NCBI GenBank assembly: GCA_000434615.1
Contig: FR880791.1
Span: 23,203 to 87,202, forward strand
From: Clostridium sp. CAG:510
Lineage (GTDB): Bacteria > Bacillota > Clostridia > Lachnospirales > Lachnospiraceae
Length of the DNA stretch: 64,000 nucleotides
Reading direction: 5' to 3'
Part shown: piece after piece, positions 17,339-25,839 of the stretch
Layout: the number at the start of each line of letters is the position of its first letter
Position numbering within the stretch: the stretch's first letter is position 1
The notes under the pieces: generated by a model
Seen by the model: only the letters and a program-made list of their open reading frames with translations
The model's database searches: none
Told to the model about the DNA's origin: nothing
Program-made: the position numbers and the translations under genes

Positions 17339-19303
17339 TTAGCAGATTTCCGCACCTGCGGGCATGTCCTTCTCCGGCTTCATCAGTGCCAGATTGCCTT
17401 CCGCGTCCTCTGCGCATAACAGCATACCTTCGGAAAGAACCCCTGCCAGCTTGGCAGGCTTTAAGTTCACAAGAACCATAACCTTTTTGCCCACCATTTC
17501 TTCCGGTGAATAATATGCCTTGATGCCGGACACAATCTGCTTTACCGTGCTGCCGATTTTAACCTGGGAGCAAAGAAGCTTCTTGGACTTGGGCACTGCT
17601 TCACAGGCAATGATTTCACCTACCTGGAACTGCATAGCTGCAAAATCCTCATAGGAAATTTCCGGCTTTGCTTCGATATCAATGCCTTTTTCTTCCTCTT
17701 CTTCCTTTGCTTTGGCAGCCATCATGGCCTGTGCCAGTTCTTCTTCCTTCTTTGCCACTTCCTTCATATCCAGACGGGCAAACAGAATTTCAGGCTCTGC
17801 CGTTACCTTGTTGCCGCTCTCATACAGACCGAACTTCTTAAGGTCGCTGAAATCTCTTACGGAAGTATTCAGCTGCTTCACAATCTTTTCTGCGGTTTCG
17901 GGCATATAGGGCTGCAGAAGAGATGCACCGATGGTAATGCTTTCCACTAAGTTGTAAAGCACGGTGGAAAGACGGTCGCTCTTTGCTTCGTCCTTTGCCA
18001 GTACCCAGGGTTCTGTTTCGTCAATGTATTTGTTGCAGCGCTTGAAGATACCGAAAATCTCGGTAATGGCATCTGCCACACGCAGGGTGCTCATCTTCTC
18101 TTTTACCTTGTCGTAGGTGCCGGTTACCACCGCCTTTAAGTCAGCATCCAGTGCTTCATCCACAGCGCCCTTATCGGCAACCACGCCGTCAAAGTATTTG
18201 TTGCTCATGGAAATGGTACGGTTTACTAAGTTGCCGAGTGTGTTGGCAAGGTCGGTATTGGTACGCTCCGCAATAAGCTCCCAGGTTGCGTTGCCGTCAT
18301 TTTCATAAGGCATTTCATGAATCATATAGTAACGGACCGCATCCACGCCGAAGAAATCTACCAGATCATCGGCATAAATAATATTGCCCTTGGACTTGCT
18401 CATCTTGCCGCCGCTCATGAGTAACCAGGGATGTCCGAATACCTGCTTGGGCAGGGGTTCTCCCAGCGCCATCAGGAAAATGGGCCAGTAAATCGTATGG
18501 AAACGAATAATGTCCTTGCCGATAAGGTGTAAATCCGCCGGCCAGTACTTCTTGTACTGATCGGTGCTGTTTCCATCCGCATCATAACCGATACCGGTGA
18601 TATAGTTGGTCAGTGCATCCAGCCATACATAAACCACATGCTTCGGGTCGAAATCTACCGGAATTCCCCACTTGAAGGAGGTACGGGAGACACATAAATC
18701 CTGCAGCCCCGGCAGAAGGAAGTTGTTCATCATTTCGTTCTTGCGGGAAACCGGCTGGATAAATTCCGGATGGGTGTTGATATGCTCAATCAGGCGGTCT
18801 GCATATTTGCTCATCTTAAAGAAATATGCTTCTTCCTTGGCGGGCTTTACTTCTCTGCCGCAGTCCGGACACTTACCGTCCACAAGCTGGGACTCTGTCC
18901 AGAAGGATTCGCAGGGGGTACAGTATAAACCTTCATAGGAGCCTTTGTAAATATCGCCCTGGTCGTACAATTTCTTAAAAATCTTCTGTACCTGTTTTTC
19001 ATGGTAATCGTCGGTGGTACGGATAAAGTGGTCGTAGGAAATGTTCAAAAGGTCGCACATATCCTTAATCTGTCCGGCTACCTTATCTACAAATTCCTTG
19101 GGTGTTACGCCGGCTTCGTTGGCCTTCAATTCGATTTTCTGACCGTGCTCGTCGGTACCGGTCTGGAAATAGACGTCATAGCCCTCGGCTCTTTTATATC
19201 TGGCAATACTGTCTGCCAGCACGATTTCGTAGTTGTTTCCGATGTGAGGCTTGCCCGATGTGTAGGCAATGGCTGTTGTGATGTAATACTTTTCTTTGCT
19301 CAT
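17339..19303 (-). CDS. metG: methionyl-tRNA synthetase
   Basis: A class I synthetase of 654 aa charging tRNA-Met. HIGN is at 20-23 and the zinc knuckle cysteines lie in CTPC and CPDC (about 128-148). KMSKS is at 300-304, followed by an anticodon-binding helical domain. An acidic helical linker (about 520-545) leads to a C-terminal EMAP/Trbp111-like tRNA-binding domain (about 550-654), which supports dimerisation. The gene is under T-box control: the long leader upstream carries a terminator and antiterminator. Confidence 0.97.
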   Translation of the reverse strand: MSKEKYYITTAIAYTSGKPHIGNNYEIVLADSIARYKRAEGYDVYFQTGTDEHGQKIELKANEAGVTPKEFVDKVAGQIKDMCDLLNISYDHFIRTTDDYHEKQVQKIFKKLYDQGDIYKGSYEGLYCTPCESFWTESQLVDGKCPDCGREVKPAKEEAYFFKMSKYADRLIEHINTHPEFIQPVSRKNEMMNNFLLPGLQDLCVSRTSFKWGIPVDFDPKHVVYVWLDALTNYITGIGYDADGNSTDQYKKYWPADLHLIGKDIIRFHTIYWPIFLMALGEPLPKQVFGHPWLLMSGGKMSKSKGNIIYADDLVDFFGVDAVRYYMIHEMPYENDGNATWELIAERTNTDLANTLGNLVNRTISMSNKYFDGVVADKGAVDEALDADLKAVVTGTYDKVKEKMSTLRVADAITEIFGIFKRCNKYIDETEPWVLAKDEAKSDRLSTVLYNLVESITIGASLLQPYMPETAEKIVKQLNTSVRDFSDLKKFGLYESGNKVTAEPEILFARLDMKEVAKKEEELAQAMMAAKAKEEEEEKGIDIEAKPEISYEDFAAMQFQVGEIIACEAVPKSKKLLCSQVKIGSTVKQIVSGIKAYYSPEEMVGKKVMVLVNLKPAKLAGVLSEGMLLCAEDAEGNLALMKPEKDMPAGAEIC

Positions 19304-19402
19304 TTTTTACTTCCTTTCTCCCTAAAGCTTTCATGCATACTTCTTTATGCTTTCGCATGGCAAGGCGCCTGCTGCCGCGTAATACGGGACATTTCCTAAT
19401 AT

Positions 19403-19714
19403 AAAAACCCGCCTTCCCATACGTGATTCGTACAAGAAGACGGGAACTTGACCCGTGGTACCACTTCTCTTTATCCTTCCTTCACAGGAAAGACCTCTGC
19501 AAGTGCCTGTTAGCACTCTCCGCTATAACAGGCGGACCTGTTGCAGCCTAACCGTCCTGCCTTTGGGTCATCCCGCAAGCCGCCGGCTCAGTGCACTGCT
19601 CGGAAGCCATGTTCTCCAAAGTCCGTGTCTGTCTCCTTCCAGCCTGCATAAAAAACATGTCAGGGAGACTTCTCTGTAAGACCGTTCCAAGGGTACTCTC
19701 TTCGTCAACGCTTT
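19403..19714 (-). promoter_or_regulatory. T-box leader with Met specifier, controlling metG
   Basis: The minus-strand leader of about 310 nt contains an AGAGAA motif near the 5' side. A likely specifier ATG is at 19608-19610, inside a Stem I internal loop. The T-box antiterminator bulge is TGGTACC (19456-19462). A terminator follows, pairing CCCGTCTTC with GAAGGCGGG plus T5 (19403-19446). The antiterminator helix (AGAAG with CTTCT) overlaps the 5' terminator arm, the classic switch. Uncharged tRNA-Met binding would allow read-through into metG. The specifier matches the gene, which supports the assignment. Confidence 0.9.
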
Positions 19715-19720
19715 CTTTTA

Positions 19721-19749
19721 AGAATAGCACACATTACAAAATCTGTCAA
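19721..19749 (-). promoter_or_regulatory. metG promoter
   Basis: TTGACA (19744-19749), a 17-base spacer and TATTCT (19721-19726) on the minus strand. It is placed just before the T-box leader. Confidence 0.8.
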
Positions 19750-19788
19750 AAAAGATTGTCGGTTTTATTCTGTCTCTTTTTCCCGGAT

Positions 19789-20973
19789 TTATTTGGAAAA
19801 CATTATTTTTTCATCATTAAACATCCTGGTCAGGACAAAGGTAAGAATACCCGCATAAATCAGGTTGCATACCATGGTGAGCACCACATTCACGGTACTG
19901 CACTGGAAAGAGAAAATGTCGTACATGCTTCTCACACTGTTAAATATCGGAATAAAGGAATAGGCAATGCTGCTCTCTCCGCCACCGCTGAACATGGGAA
20001 TAAGACTGATACCCATTACGACAATCATAAGCGGCGAAATGGCGGTGCCCGCTGCCTTTACGCTCTTCGACATGGCGGAAATAATGGAAATTACCGCTAC
20101 TAAAAGCAGGACGGTTGTTAAAATCAGTCCCAAAAGCAGACCATAATCAGCCACACTGTATACACTGGCATCCATGCCGGAGCCTGCGTCCATTCCCATC
20201 AGGTTCGGCAGGGAAAGCATGGTACCCAGGAAACTGGACAGACCGGACAGCAGTGCAATGGCGCTTAAGCTGATGATTTTGCCCAGTGCAAGAGAGCTTC
20301 TCTTCATGGGAGTAACAAGCAGGGTGGCGATGGTGCCTCTTTCCTTTTCCCCGGCAATGGACTCGGGTGCTACCGCCATACAGCCGCTGAACAGGAAAAT
20401 CATTAACAGCATGGGCAGCATCATGGAAAATATCTGACCCACCACGTCTTCCTTGGTGGCGCAGTCATACACACCGTCCCCGGCATTTATATCAAATTTG
20501 TTTGTCATGGATGCTTCATAGCTGTCTAAGAGGTCGTTTACCGTTCTCTTTATCTGTTCGGAGTCCGTTTTTGTGGAATTGTAGTAAATCTCCACATTGG
20601 GTGCAGCCACACCGCTTTTTACATCATAGGCTGCGATTTCCCCGGAAAAGTTCTCCGGGAATACCACCAGTACATCCGCTTCTTTATCCTGGATTTTCTG
20701 TTTTACGGCATCCGTATCCGCTTCCGCCGTATCTTTCCAGTCAGCGGAAAGCTCCTCAAAGGAGTTCTTCAGTTCGTCCGGCAGGTTTACCACATAAGCA
20801 TCCGCCACATATGTGTCATCCGCCATGAACTGCTTCATCATGCCCTGCCCCATAATGGTATACATAATGTAAATCACAAGACCCGGCATAATAACGGTGG
20901 TAAAGAATAAATTTTTATCCCCGAAAAAGCGGGCAAATTCCTTTTTAATAATGGTCAGCATATCTTTTCTCAT
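19789..20973 (-). CDS. ABC-2 type transporter permease, NatB-like
   Basis: A 394-aa protein with one N-terminal TM helix, a large extracellular loop (about 55-190) and a cluster of five or six C-terminal helices. This is the NatB/YhaP pattern of Na+ or drug exporters. The motif GEKERGTIATLLVTPMKRSS is the usual cytoplasmic coupling segment. Its start overlaps the ATPase stop by four bases (ATGA), so translation is coupled. The exported substrate is unknown. Confidence 0.88.
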   Translation of the reverse strand: MRKDMLTIIKKEFARFFGDKNLFFTTVIMPGLVIYIMYTIMGQGMMKQFMADDTYVADAYVVNLPDELKNSFEELSADWKDTAEADTDAVKQKIQDKEADVLVVFPENFSGEIAAYDVKSGVAAPNVEIYYNSTKTDSEQIKRTVNDLLDSYEASMTNKFDINAGDGVYDCATKEDVVGQIFSMMLPMLLMIFLFSGCMAVAPESIAGEKERGTIATLLVTPMKRSSLALGKIISLSAIALLSGLSSFLGTMLSLPNLMGMDAGSGMDASVYSVADYGLLLGLILTTVLLLVAVISIISAMSKSVKAAGTAISPLMIVVMGISLIPMFSGGGESSIAYSFIPIFNSVRSMYDIFSFQCSTVNVVLTMVCNLIYAGILTFVLTRMFNDEKIMFSK

Positions 20974-21746
20974 GCGATATCACCTGCTTTCTCTTTATAA
21001 ATCTCAAAAAATCTGTCCTCTAAGCTCATTCCCTGACAGATGGCATCCAGAGTATCGCATGCTTCCATGTGACCGTTGATGATAATTCCCACTCTGTCGC
21101 AGATTTTTTCAATCAGGCTGAAAATATGGGTGGACACGATAATGGTCTTGCCTTGTGCCTTCAAATCCAGCAAAAAGTCCGTCACCACCTTGGCGGTCAG
21201 AACATCCAGACCGTTTGTGGGCTCGTCGAAAATAATGATATCGGGGTCATGTACCAGAGAGATGGCAAGGGATGCCTTCTGCTTCATACCGGTGGACAGA
21301 TTGCCTACCTTTACTTCGGCAAATTCATCAATGCCGAAACGCTTAAACAAAAGCTCTTTTCTCTGCTTTCTGCTCTCCGCATCCATACCGTGTAAATCCG
21401 CAAAGAAATCAAACAGATAATTGGGGGTAAAGAAATCCTCCAGCTTCAGCTCGCTGGTTAAAAATCCAATCTTGCTGCGCACTTCTTCCGGTTCCATTAC
21501 AATACTGGCACCGTCCAGTACGGCATCCCCGCCGTCCGGTCTGATCAGGGTTGCCAGCATACGCAGTGTAGTGGTCTTTCCGGCGCCGTTAGGCCCTAAC
21601 AGTCCGAACACTTCTCCTCTGTATGCGGTAAAGGAAAGGTCATTGACCGCCACCTTTACTTTTTCTTTAGTCTTTTCGATTTTCTGTTGTTTGGCAGACA
21701 GCTTAAATGTCTTTTTCAAGCCCTGCACCTTCAATATTTCTTCCAT
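20970..21746 (-). CDS. ABC transporter ATPase, NatA-like
   Basis: A 258-aa ATPase. Walker A is GLLGPNGAGKTTTLRM, the signature is LSTGMKQK, Walker B is IIIFDEPTNGLD, and VSTHIFSLIEKICDR carries the H-loop. The signature and D-loop place it with ATPases of ABC-2 exporters such as NatA. It pairs with the overlapping permease gene. The pair is the last part of an operon whose first genes encode a CPBP protease, an XRE regulator and a DUF3169 protein. Confidence 0.92.
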   Translation of the reverse strand: MEEILKVQGLKKTFKLSAKQQKIEKTKEKVKVAVNDLSFTAYRGEVFGLLGPNGAGKTTTLRMLATLIRPDGGDAVLDGASIVMEPEEVRSKIGFLTSELKLEDFFTPNYLFDFFADLHGMDAESRKQRKELLFKRFGIDEFAEVKVGNLSTGMKQKASLAISLVHDPDIIIFDEPTNGLDVLTAKVVTDFLLDLKAQGKTIIVSTHIFSLIEKICDRVGIIINGHMEACDTLDAICQGMSLEDRFFEIYKEKAGDIA

Positions 21747-21759
21747 ATTCCCTCTTTTC

Positions 21760-21835
21760 CACGCACTTAGGCTGTATGCAGCCGTGCGTTACTTGCATAT
21801 ACGACCTGTGCGCTTTTGACCGCACAGGTCTGTGC
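21760..21835 (-). other. two hairpins between the DUF3169 and NatA-like genes
   Basis: A 9-bp stem (ACCTGTGCG with CGCACAGGT, 21807-21832) is followed on the minus strand by a second hairpin (GCAC with GTGC around GGCTG/CAGCC, about 21762-21788). Neither has a T-run, so they are more likely RNA-processing or stability elements within the operon than terminators. Confidence 0.45.
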
Positions 21836-21848
21836 CTTCCGGCTATTG

Positions 21849-22691
21849 TCAGTCATTCATCATCTTCTGTGCCTTTTTACAGGAAACATGATAGGTGATT
21901 ACCTGAATCATCCAGATAAATGCCGGCACCAGCATGGGCAGAAGACCAATCTCGATTACCATGCCTAACATCATGAAAATAAGCATGAATATCATGCAGG
22001 CGATACCCGTTACCTGAACGGTATGATAAGATGCAATTCCTATCTGACGGCGTTCCGCTTCATCGCAGCTGTCGTACCACTGCTTCTTGAATTTCTTATC
22101 ATACAGACTGCCTTTCTTTTCCGGGTTCATTTCCTTGATCATATTGACAATTACATGCTGCATATGAAAAGAACCGTATACATAGAGCAGAAAGAATGAA
22201 ATGGTTATAACAAAGGAAACCATATCCTCCGCACATGGCAGACAATAGAAACCGATACCTGCGCATATGAAATTCATAATTACCATTACACTGGCAAGGA
22301 GCAGGGAAATATTCAGGGCATCGTCTATTCTGTCGTAATCCTCATCCAGATCCCTGCTTTCCTTCCGGATTTTCCGCGCTTTACGGTAAAAGTATTCCGA
22401 AGCTGCCCAGAACACTGCTCCCACTGCCACAGTAAGATAGCGGAACGGAATGGCAAGGTTTCTCTGTACCATCAGGAAAATTTCCGGAAAGGACAATTCC
22501 CTTGCCGCCATATAATCGTCAAGAAAACCCATCAGGAATCCCGCCGTCCCCCCTACGATGCCGCCAATTCCACAGAGTGCAATAAACTTCCAGTAAAACT
22601 TTTTATCCTCTTTTTTAATCGTTTCCAGTCTTTTTGTATTTTTTTCCTGTCCCTTTTCTTCTGTTCTTTCTTCGTTTCTGACCTCATTCAT
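21849..22691 (-). CDS. DUF3169 family membrane protein
   Basis: A 280-aa protein with a charged N-terminus rich in Glu and Lys (about 1-35) and six or seven hydrophobic helices. The pattern fits DUF3169, a family of unknown function regularly encoded beside a small XRE regulator. Its ATG overlaps the regulator's stop by eight bases, and a GGAGAGGG site lies inside the regulator gene. Co-transcription with a NatAB-like exporter suggests a regulatory or exporter-associated role, which is inference. Confidence 0.75.
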   Translation of the reverse strand: MNEVRNEERTEEKGQEKNTKRLETIKKEDKKFYWKFIALCGIGGIVGGTAGFLMGFLDDYMAARELSFPEIFLMVQRNLAIPFRYLTVAVGAVFWAASEYFYRKARKIRKESRDLDEDYDRIDDALNISLLLASVMVIMNFICAGIGFYCLPCAEDMVSFVITISFFLLYVYGSFHMQHVIVNMIKEMNPEKKGSLYDKKFKKQWYDSCDEAERRQIGIASYHTVQVTGIACMIFMLIFMMLGMVIEIGLLPMLVPAFIWMIQVITYHVSCKKAQKMMND

Positions 22692-22905
22692 CTTCTTTTC
22701 CCTCTCCTTCCTCATATTCAAAAATATCCTCTACCCGCACACCGAAATATCCGGCAATCTTCAGTGCCAGAGTAACGGAAGGAGAATAATCTCCCCTTTC
22801 AATCAGGCTGATGGTCTGACGGCTGGCATCCACCATGCTTCCCAGCTCCTGCTGGTTAATGTTCTTTTTTGCCCTGTATTCTTTCAAATGATTTTTCAAA
22901 GGCAT
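22684..22905 (-). CDS. small XRE/HTH regulator (YozG-like)
   Basis: A 73-aa protein that is little more than a Cro/C1-type HTH: the helices span INQQELGSMVDASRQTISLIERGDYSPSV. The acidic tail ends EGEGKEDE. Such minimal XRE proteins usually sit next to a membrane protein gene and repress their own operon. The triple dyad in the promoter of the first gene is the obvious target. Confidence 0.85.
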   Translation of the reverse strand: MPLKNHLKEYRAKKNINQQELGSMVDASRQTISLIERGDYSPSVTLALKIAGYFGVRVEDIFEYEEGEGKEDE

Positions 22906-22926
22906 ATGCTTTCCTCACATTCTTTC

Positions 22927-23970
22927 TTAAAACCCCACATAATTAGAGATAAAGGCAAACAGAATATAAATTATAAATAAAAGCATGCCCCAGTTAATCC
23001 ATGCTGCTGTGAATCCTCCCTTTGCCACATACTTCGGCGGCTTTACGAGGAAAAACTTCTTTTTGGCAAAGGCTACGATCAGAAGCACAATACCGGCGAT
23101 GGCAAGGCACGCTAAAAGTCCCAGCCATGCATATAAAACAATGAGTTTCGGAAGCATATCGCCCATTATCGCCTCTAAGTTGCCGCTTGCTTCCGCCGAT
23201 AACAGTTCATCGTATCCGGCCCACTGCAGGATACCGACAGAGCCGACGGATGTAGTCAGGTTTACCGCCATGTGTAAAAAGATGGTATATCGTATACGTC
23301 CGGTACGAATATAAATATAGGCAAACAGCATTCCTAAACCCGCCGCAAAAAAGCATTGGCTGAAATTTCCGTGGAACAGACCGAACATCAGGCCGGAAGT
23401 AAGAATTGCCATCCACTCTCCGTATTTTACAGTGCGGTCAATGATGAACTTACGGAAAATCATCTCCTCCACCATGGGCGCTAAAATCCCCACCGTAAGA
23501 ATACGGTAAACCGGATTGGAATTTAACATCAGATTCTGCAGAGTAACGGCATCCGAAGAGCTGTTCCGGGTAAGCAGGCTAATTACGGTATCCAGTGCAG
23601 TACCGATTACCATGCCGACGGCGCAGATGCCGGCACACATAAGCGCCGCAACAATCCACTGTCCGAATTTCATCTTATGCTGCATAATTTTTACACGGTC
23701 CTTTTTGCCCCCTATTAACAAATATAAAACCGGAAAAGCAATCATATACATGGGAATGATCATCATCCCCCAGGTAAACCATTCCGCAACATAAACACTT
23801 TCCCCAAACAATTCGGGAAGCGCCCATGCGTACAGGGTCTGTGCCGCCGCAACAATGACCGCATACAGGAAAATTTTCCATTCTACCCGGCAGTATGCCT
23901 TTCTCATGGGTTTCCTGTAGTCTTCCTGCGGTGCGCAGAGATTTCCATTGTTCTCAAATTGTCCTTCCAT
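22927..23970 (-). CDS. CPBP intramembrane metalloprotease
   Basis: A 347-aa membrane protein with about eight helices and all three CPBP/Abi (CAAX protease-like) motifs: EEMIFR in motif 1, FGLFHGNF in motif 2, and HMAVN in motif 3. It is a putative glutamate/histidine-dependent membrane protease. Members act in peptide maturation, bacteriocin self-immunity or signalling. AGGAGG seven bases before the ATG fixes the start six codons inside the frame. It is the first gene of the operon with the XRE, DUF3169 and NatAB-like genes, so it could process or degrade a peptide that the exporter handles. Confidence 0.9.
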   Translation of the reverse strand: MEGQFENNGNLCAPQEDYRKPMRKAYCRVEWKIFLYAVIVAAAQTLYAWALPELFGESVYVAEWFTWGMMIIPMYMIAFPVLYLLIGGKKDRVKIMQHKMKFGQWIVAALMCAGICAVGMVIGTALDTVISLLTRNSSSDAVTLQNLMLNSNPVYRILTVGILAPMVEEMIFRKFIIDRTVKYGEWMAILTSGLMFGLFHGNFSQCFFAAGLGMLFAYIYIRTGRIRYTIFLHMAVNLTTSVGSVGILQWAGYDELLSAEASGNLEAIMGDMLPKLIVLYAWLGLLACLAIAGIVLLIVAFAKKKFFLVKPPKYVAKGGFTAAWINWGMLLFIIYILFAFISNYVGF

Positions 23971-23982
23971 TTGTTTTCCTCC

Positions 23983-24052
23983 TGACATTTATTTTTGTCA
24001 TTCTGACAACTATCCTTGTCATATACAATATCATTGACAAAGAAAGTTGTCA
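23983..24052 (-). promoter_or_regulatory. triple TGACA-N8-TGTCA operator with promoter
   Basis: Three identical-arm dyads, each TGACA, eight bases, TGTCA, lie at 23983-24000, 24004-24021 and 24035-24052. Their centres are 21 and 31 bases apart, two and three helical turns. A promoter overlaps them: TTGACA on the minus strand lies in the distal dyad, with a TATTGT-like -10 seventeen bases on. This suggests cooperative binding by the operon's own XRE protein on one face of the DNA. Confidence 0.75.
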
Positions 24053-24077
24053 ATATGTATTTCAATATGCATCTAAA

Positions 24078-24114
24078 ATAAAAAAGGCACTGCCTGCTTA
24101 TGCTGGCAATGCCT
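24078..24114 (-). terminator. terminator of the glycoside hydrolase gene
   Basis: Arms AGGCACTGCCTGC and GCTGGCAATGCCT pair with one mismatch around a four-base loop. They are followed on the minus strand by TTTTTTAT. Confidence 0.8.
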
Positions 24115-24155
24115 GAAGGGAGAATTTTTATTTATTAAATAGATTTTCCGGAATC

Positions 24156-25598
24156 CTATGCGATAACGGGCTCAAAACGAAGTCTTATATCGGGCAGGCT
24201 CTTTAAGGTGTAATAGTAGTTTTCCTGCCAGTCTTCGCCCTGGGAAGGGTCATTTTCACCGGTTGCGGGCGGTGCGAAAATACGAAGCTTCATTGTGCAG
24301 GGGCCGTCCAGCTTTTTGTCGAAGAATGCAGGCATAAAGTCCACAAAGGTTACGCCGGGTGCTTTGTAGAACCAACGGCCGTTAATTTCGAGCATCAGGT
24401 TGGCATCCTTTAAGTCATCCTTGAAGTTAGCTTCCGCAAATACCGGGTCACCGTCAAAGGAAAGCTCCATTTCCACGCCTTCCGCATCCTCGGAGCCGCC
24501 CCAGCGGAGAGTTACGGGAAGTTCTTTTTCACCTTCATAAACCACACCGGGATTGAAGAATTCATCCTGAATAATATCTCTGTAAGCGGCAAGCAGCGGC
24601 TGTTCCACACCTACATCCGGGTTGTTGGGGTCGGTAATTTCCAGTCCCAGTCGGCCGTCATCGCGGAACTGGTAGAAGGTAAATCCGCTGAACCATCTTT
24701 CCGGGTCTTCCTTAATCAGACGGCAGAAATCCTGTACCATTTTCACCTGGTCGTAAGGTCCGGTGACATCGCCGTCGGCATTCATTTCGGACATTACCAT
24801 GGGCTTCTTTTTTCCGCCGCAGAGCTCTTTATAACGCTCATAGCTTTTTTTCGTCATTTCATATACATATTCCGCAGACTCCTTCTTGTGGGAGAAATTG
24901 TCCTTTTCCGCCACTTCGTAAGGCCAGCCCCAGTTCAGCGCCATGTATTTGTCCACGGACCAGATATCGGTGGTGCGGACTGCTTCCGCAAATTCCTTCT
25001 CCTTGGTGATTTCGGAAGAATTGGGGTCTTCTGCTCCGCCAATGCAGAGAATGGTTCGCACATTGGGTGCATATTCCTTCAAAATCTTGTGGAAACGGAC
25101 AAAGAAATCCGCTACCTCCTGATAGGAAGCACGTTTGTTAAAGGAGAACCAGTCTCCGGTAGCTTCATGGTTCAGGCGGAGCATCATGCGTCCGAAGGTA
25201 CGCAGGTTTTTCGCAATCGCAATAATGTGCTCATCCGTTACATGGGGGTCGCAGGTCAGGGTCAGTATAACATCCTGTCCATGGCGTCTGACATCGCGCA
25301 TGCAGGTAAAAGCCTCCCCGTCCATATTGCCGTTCAGTCCGCCTCTGAAGGGGAAATAATTGTCGTAAGGATAATCCCATGCAAAGCTGATTTCTTTATC
25401 GGCATAAGCATCCTGTGCTCTTGCTGGCCATGCTTCGTCCAGAGGGTAATAGCAGTACATCAGGTTGATGCCTCTGTGCGGTCTGTGAAGCTTCTGCAGG
25501 ATATAATCCTGGTTCACGTAAAATCCTCTTTCGCTGCCGTCGCTTAAATCCACGGCAAATTTTGCGGGTGTTAATCTGACACCTTTTACATTGCTCAT
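24156..25598 (-). CDS. putative clan GH-A-like glycoside hydrolase
   Basis: An intracellular protein of 480 aa with no signal peptide. A TIM-barrel region is suggested by strand-ending motifs: MLRLNHEATGDWFSF, with the N-E pair at the position of an acid/base (E145), and VMSEMNADGD, with a candidate nucleophile E271. A beta-rich C-terminal domain (about 355-480) follows. This resembles GH26-like or related GH-A enzymes, but I cannot assign a family firmly. GGAGG eight bases before ATG sets the start. It is divergent from a GH32 gene, so a role in plant or fructan-linked sugar breakdown is plausible. Confidence 0.55.
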   Translation of the reverse strand: MSNVKGVRLTPAKFAVDLSDGSERGFYVNQDYILQKLHRPHRGINLMYCYYPLDEAWPARAQDAYADKEISFAWDYPYDNYFPFRGGLNGNMDGEAFTCMRDVRRHGQDVILTLTCDPHVTDEHIIAIAKNLRTFGRMMLRLNHEATGDWFSFNKRASYQEVADFFVRFHKILKEYAPNVRTILCIGGAEDPNSSEITKEKEFAEAVRTTDIWSVDKYMALNWGWPYEVAEKDNFSHKKESAEYVYEMTKKSYERYKELCGGKKKPMVMSEMNADGDVTGPYDQVKMVQDFCRLIKEDPERWFSGFTFYQFRDDGRLGLEITDPNNPDVGVEQPLLAAYRDIIQDEFFNPGVVYEGEKELPVTLRWGGSEDAEGVEMELSFDGDPVFAEANFKDDLKDANLMLEINGRWFYKAPGVTFVDFMPAFFDKKLDGPCTMKLRIFAPPATGENDPSQGEDWQENYYYTLKSLPDIRLRFEPVIA

Positions 25599-25613
25599 TG
25601 ACACATCCTCCAT

Positions 25614-25839
25614 TGTCTTATTGTTTTCTATTGCATTTTCCTGTATTATCTCCTTATTTTATCTTGAATTGCTTTTTATGACTACTCAAATTTTTATCGT
25701 TGTTTTGCCTTACTTTTTATGTATCGCAGCTTTTCATCCGGGATTTTCATTCTAAAAGGACTGGTTCTTCCCGTCTCTTTTGTTTATAATGGTTTAAAAT
25801 CAGAATGTTTTACTGAAACAAACAGAAAGGTCGGTACTT
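25614..25839. promoter_or_regulatory. divergent promoter region between two glycoside hydrolase genes
   Basis: It holds the 5' regions of both genes. On the plus strand a TATAAT box near 25784-25789 precedes the GH32 gene, but its -35 is weak (TGGTTC), so an activator may be needed. No operator dyad was recognised. Confidence 0.45.

Noticed and set aside
22927..23970. CPBP gene as a phage-defence Abi protein
   Set aside because: The family carries the historic Abi name, but the operon context (XRE, DUF3169, NatAB-like exporter) points to peptide or signalling functions.
24888..25547. 219-aa plus-strand ORF opposite the glycoside hydrolase gene
   Set aside because: Antisense shadow; the minus frame has domain motifs, start and terminator.
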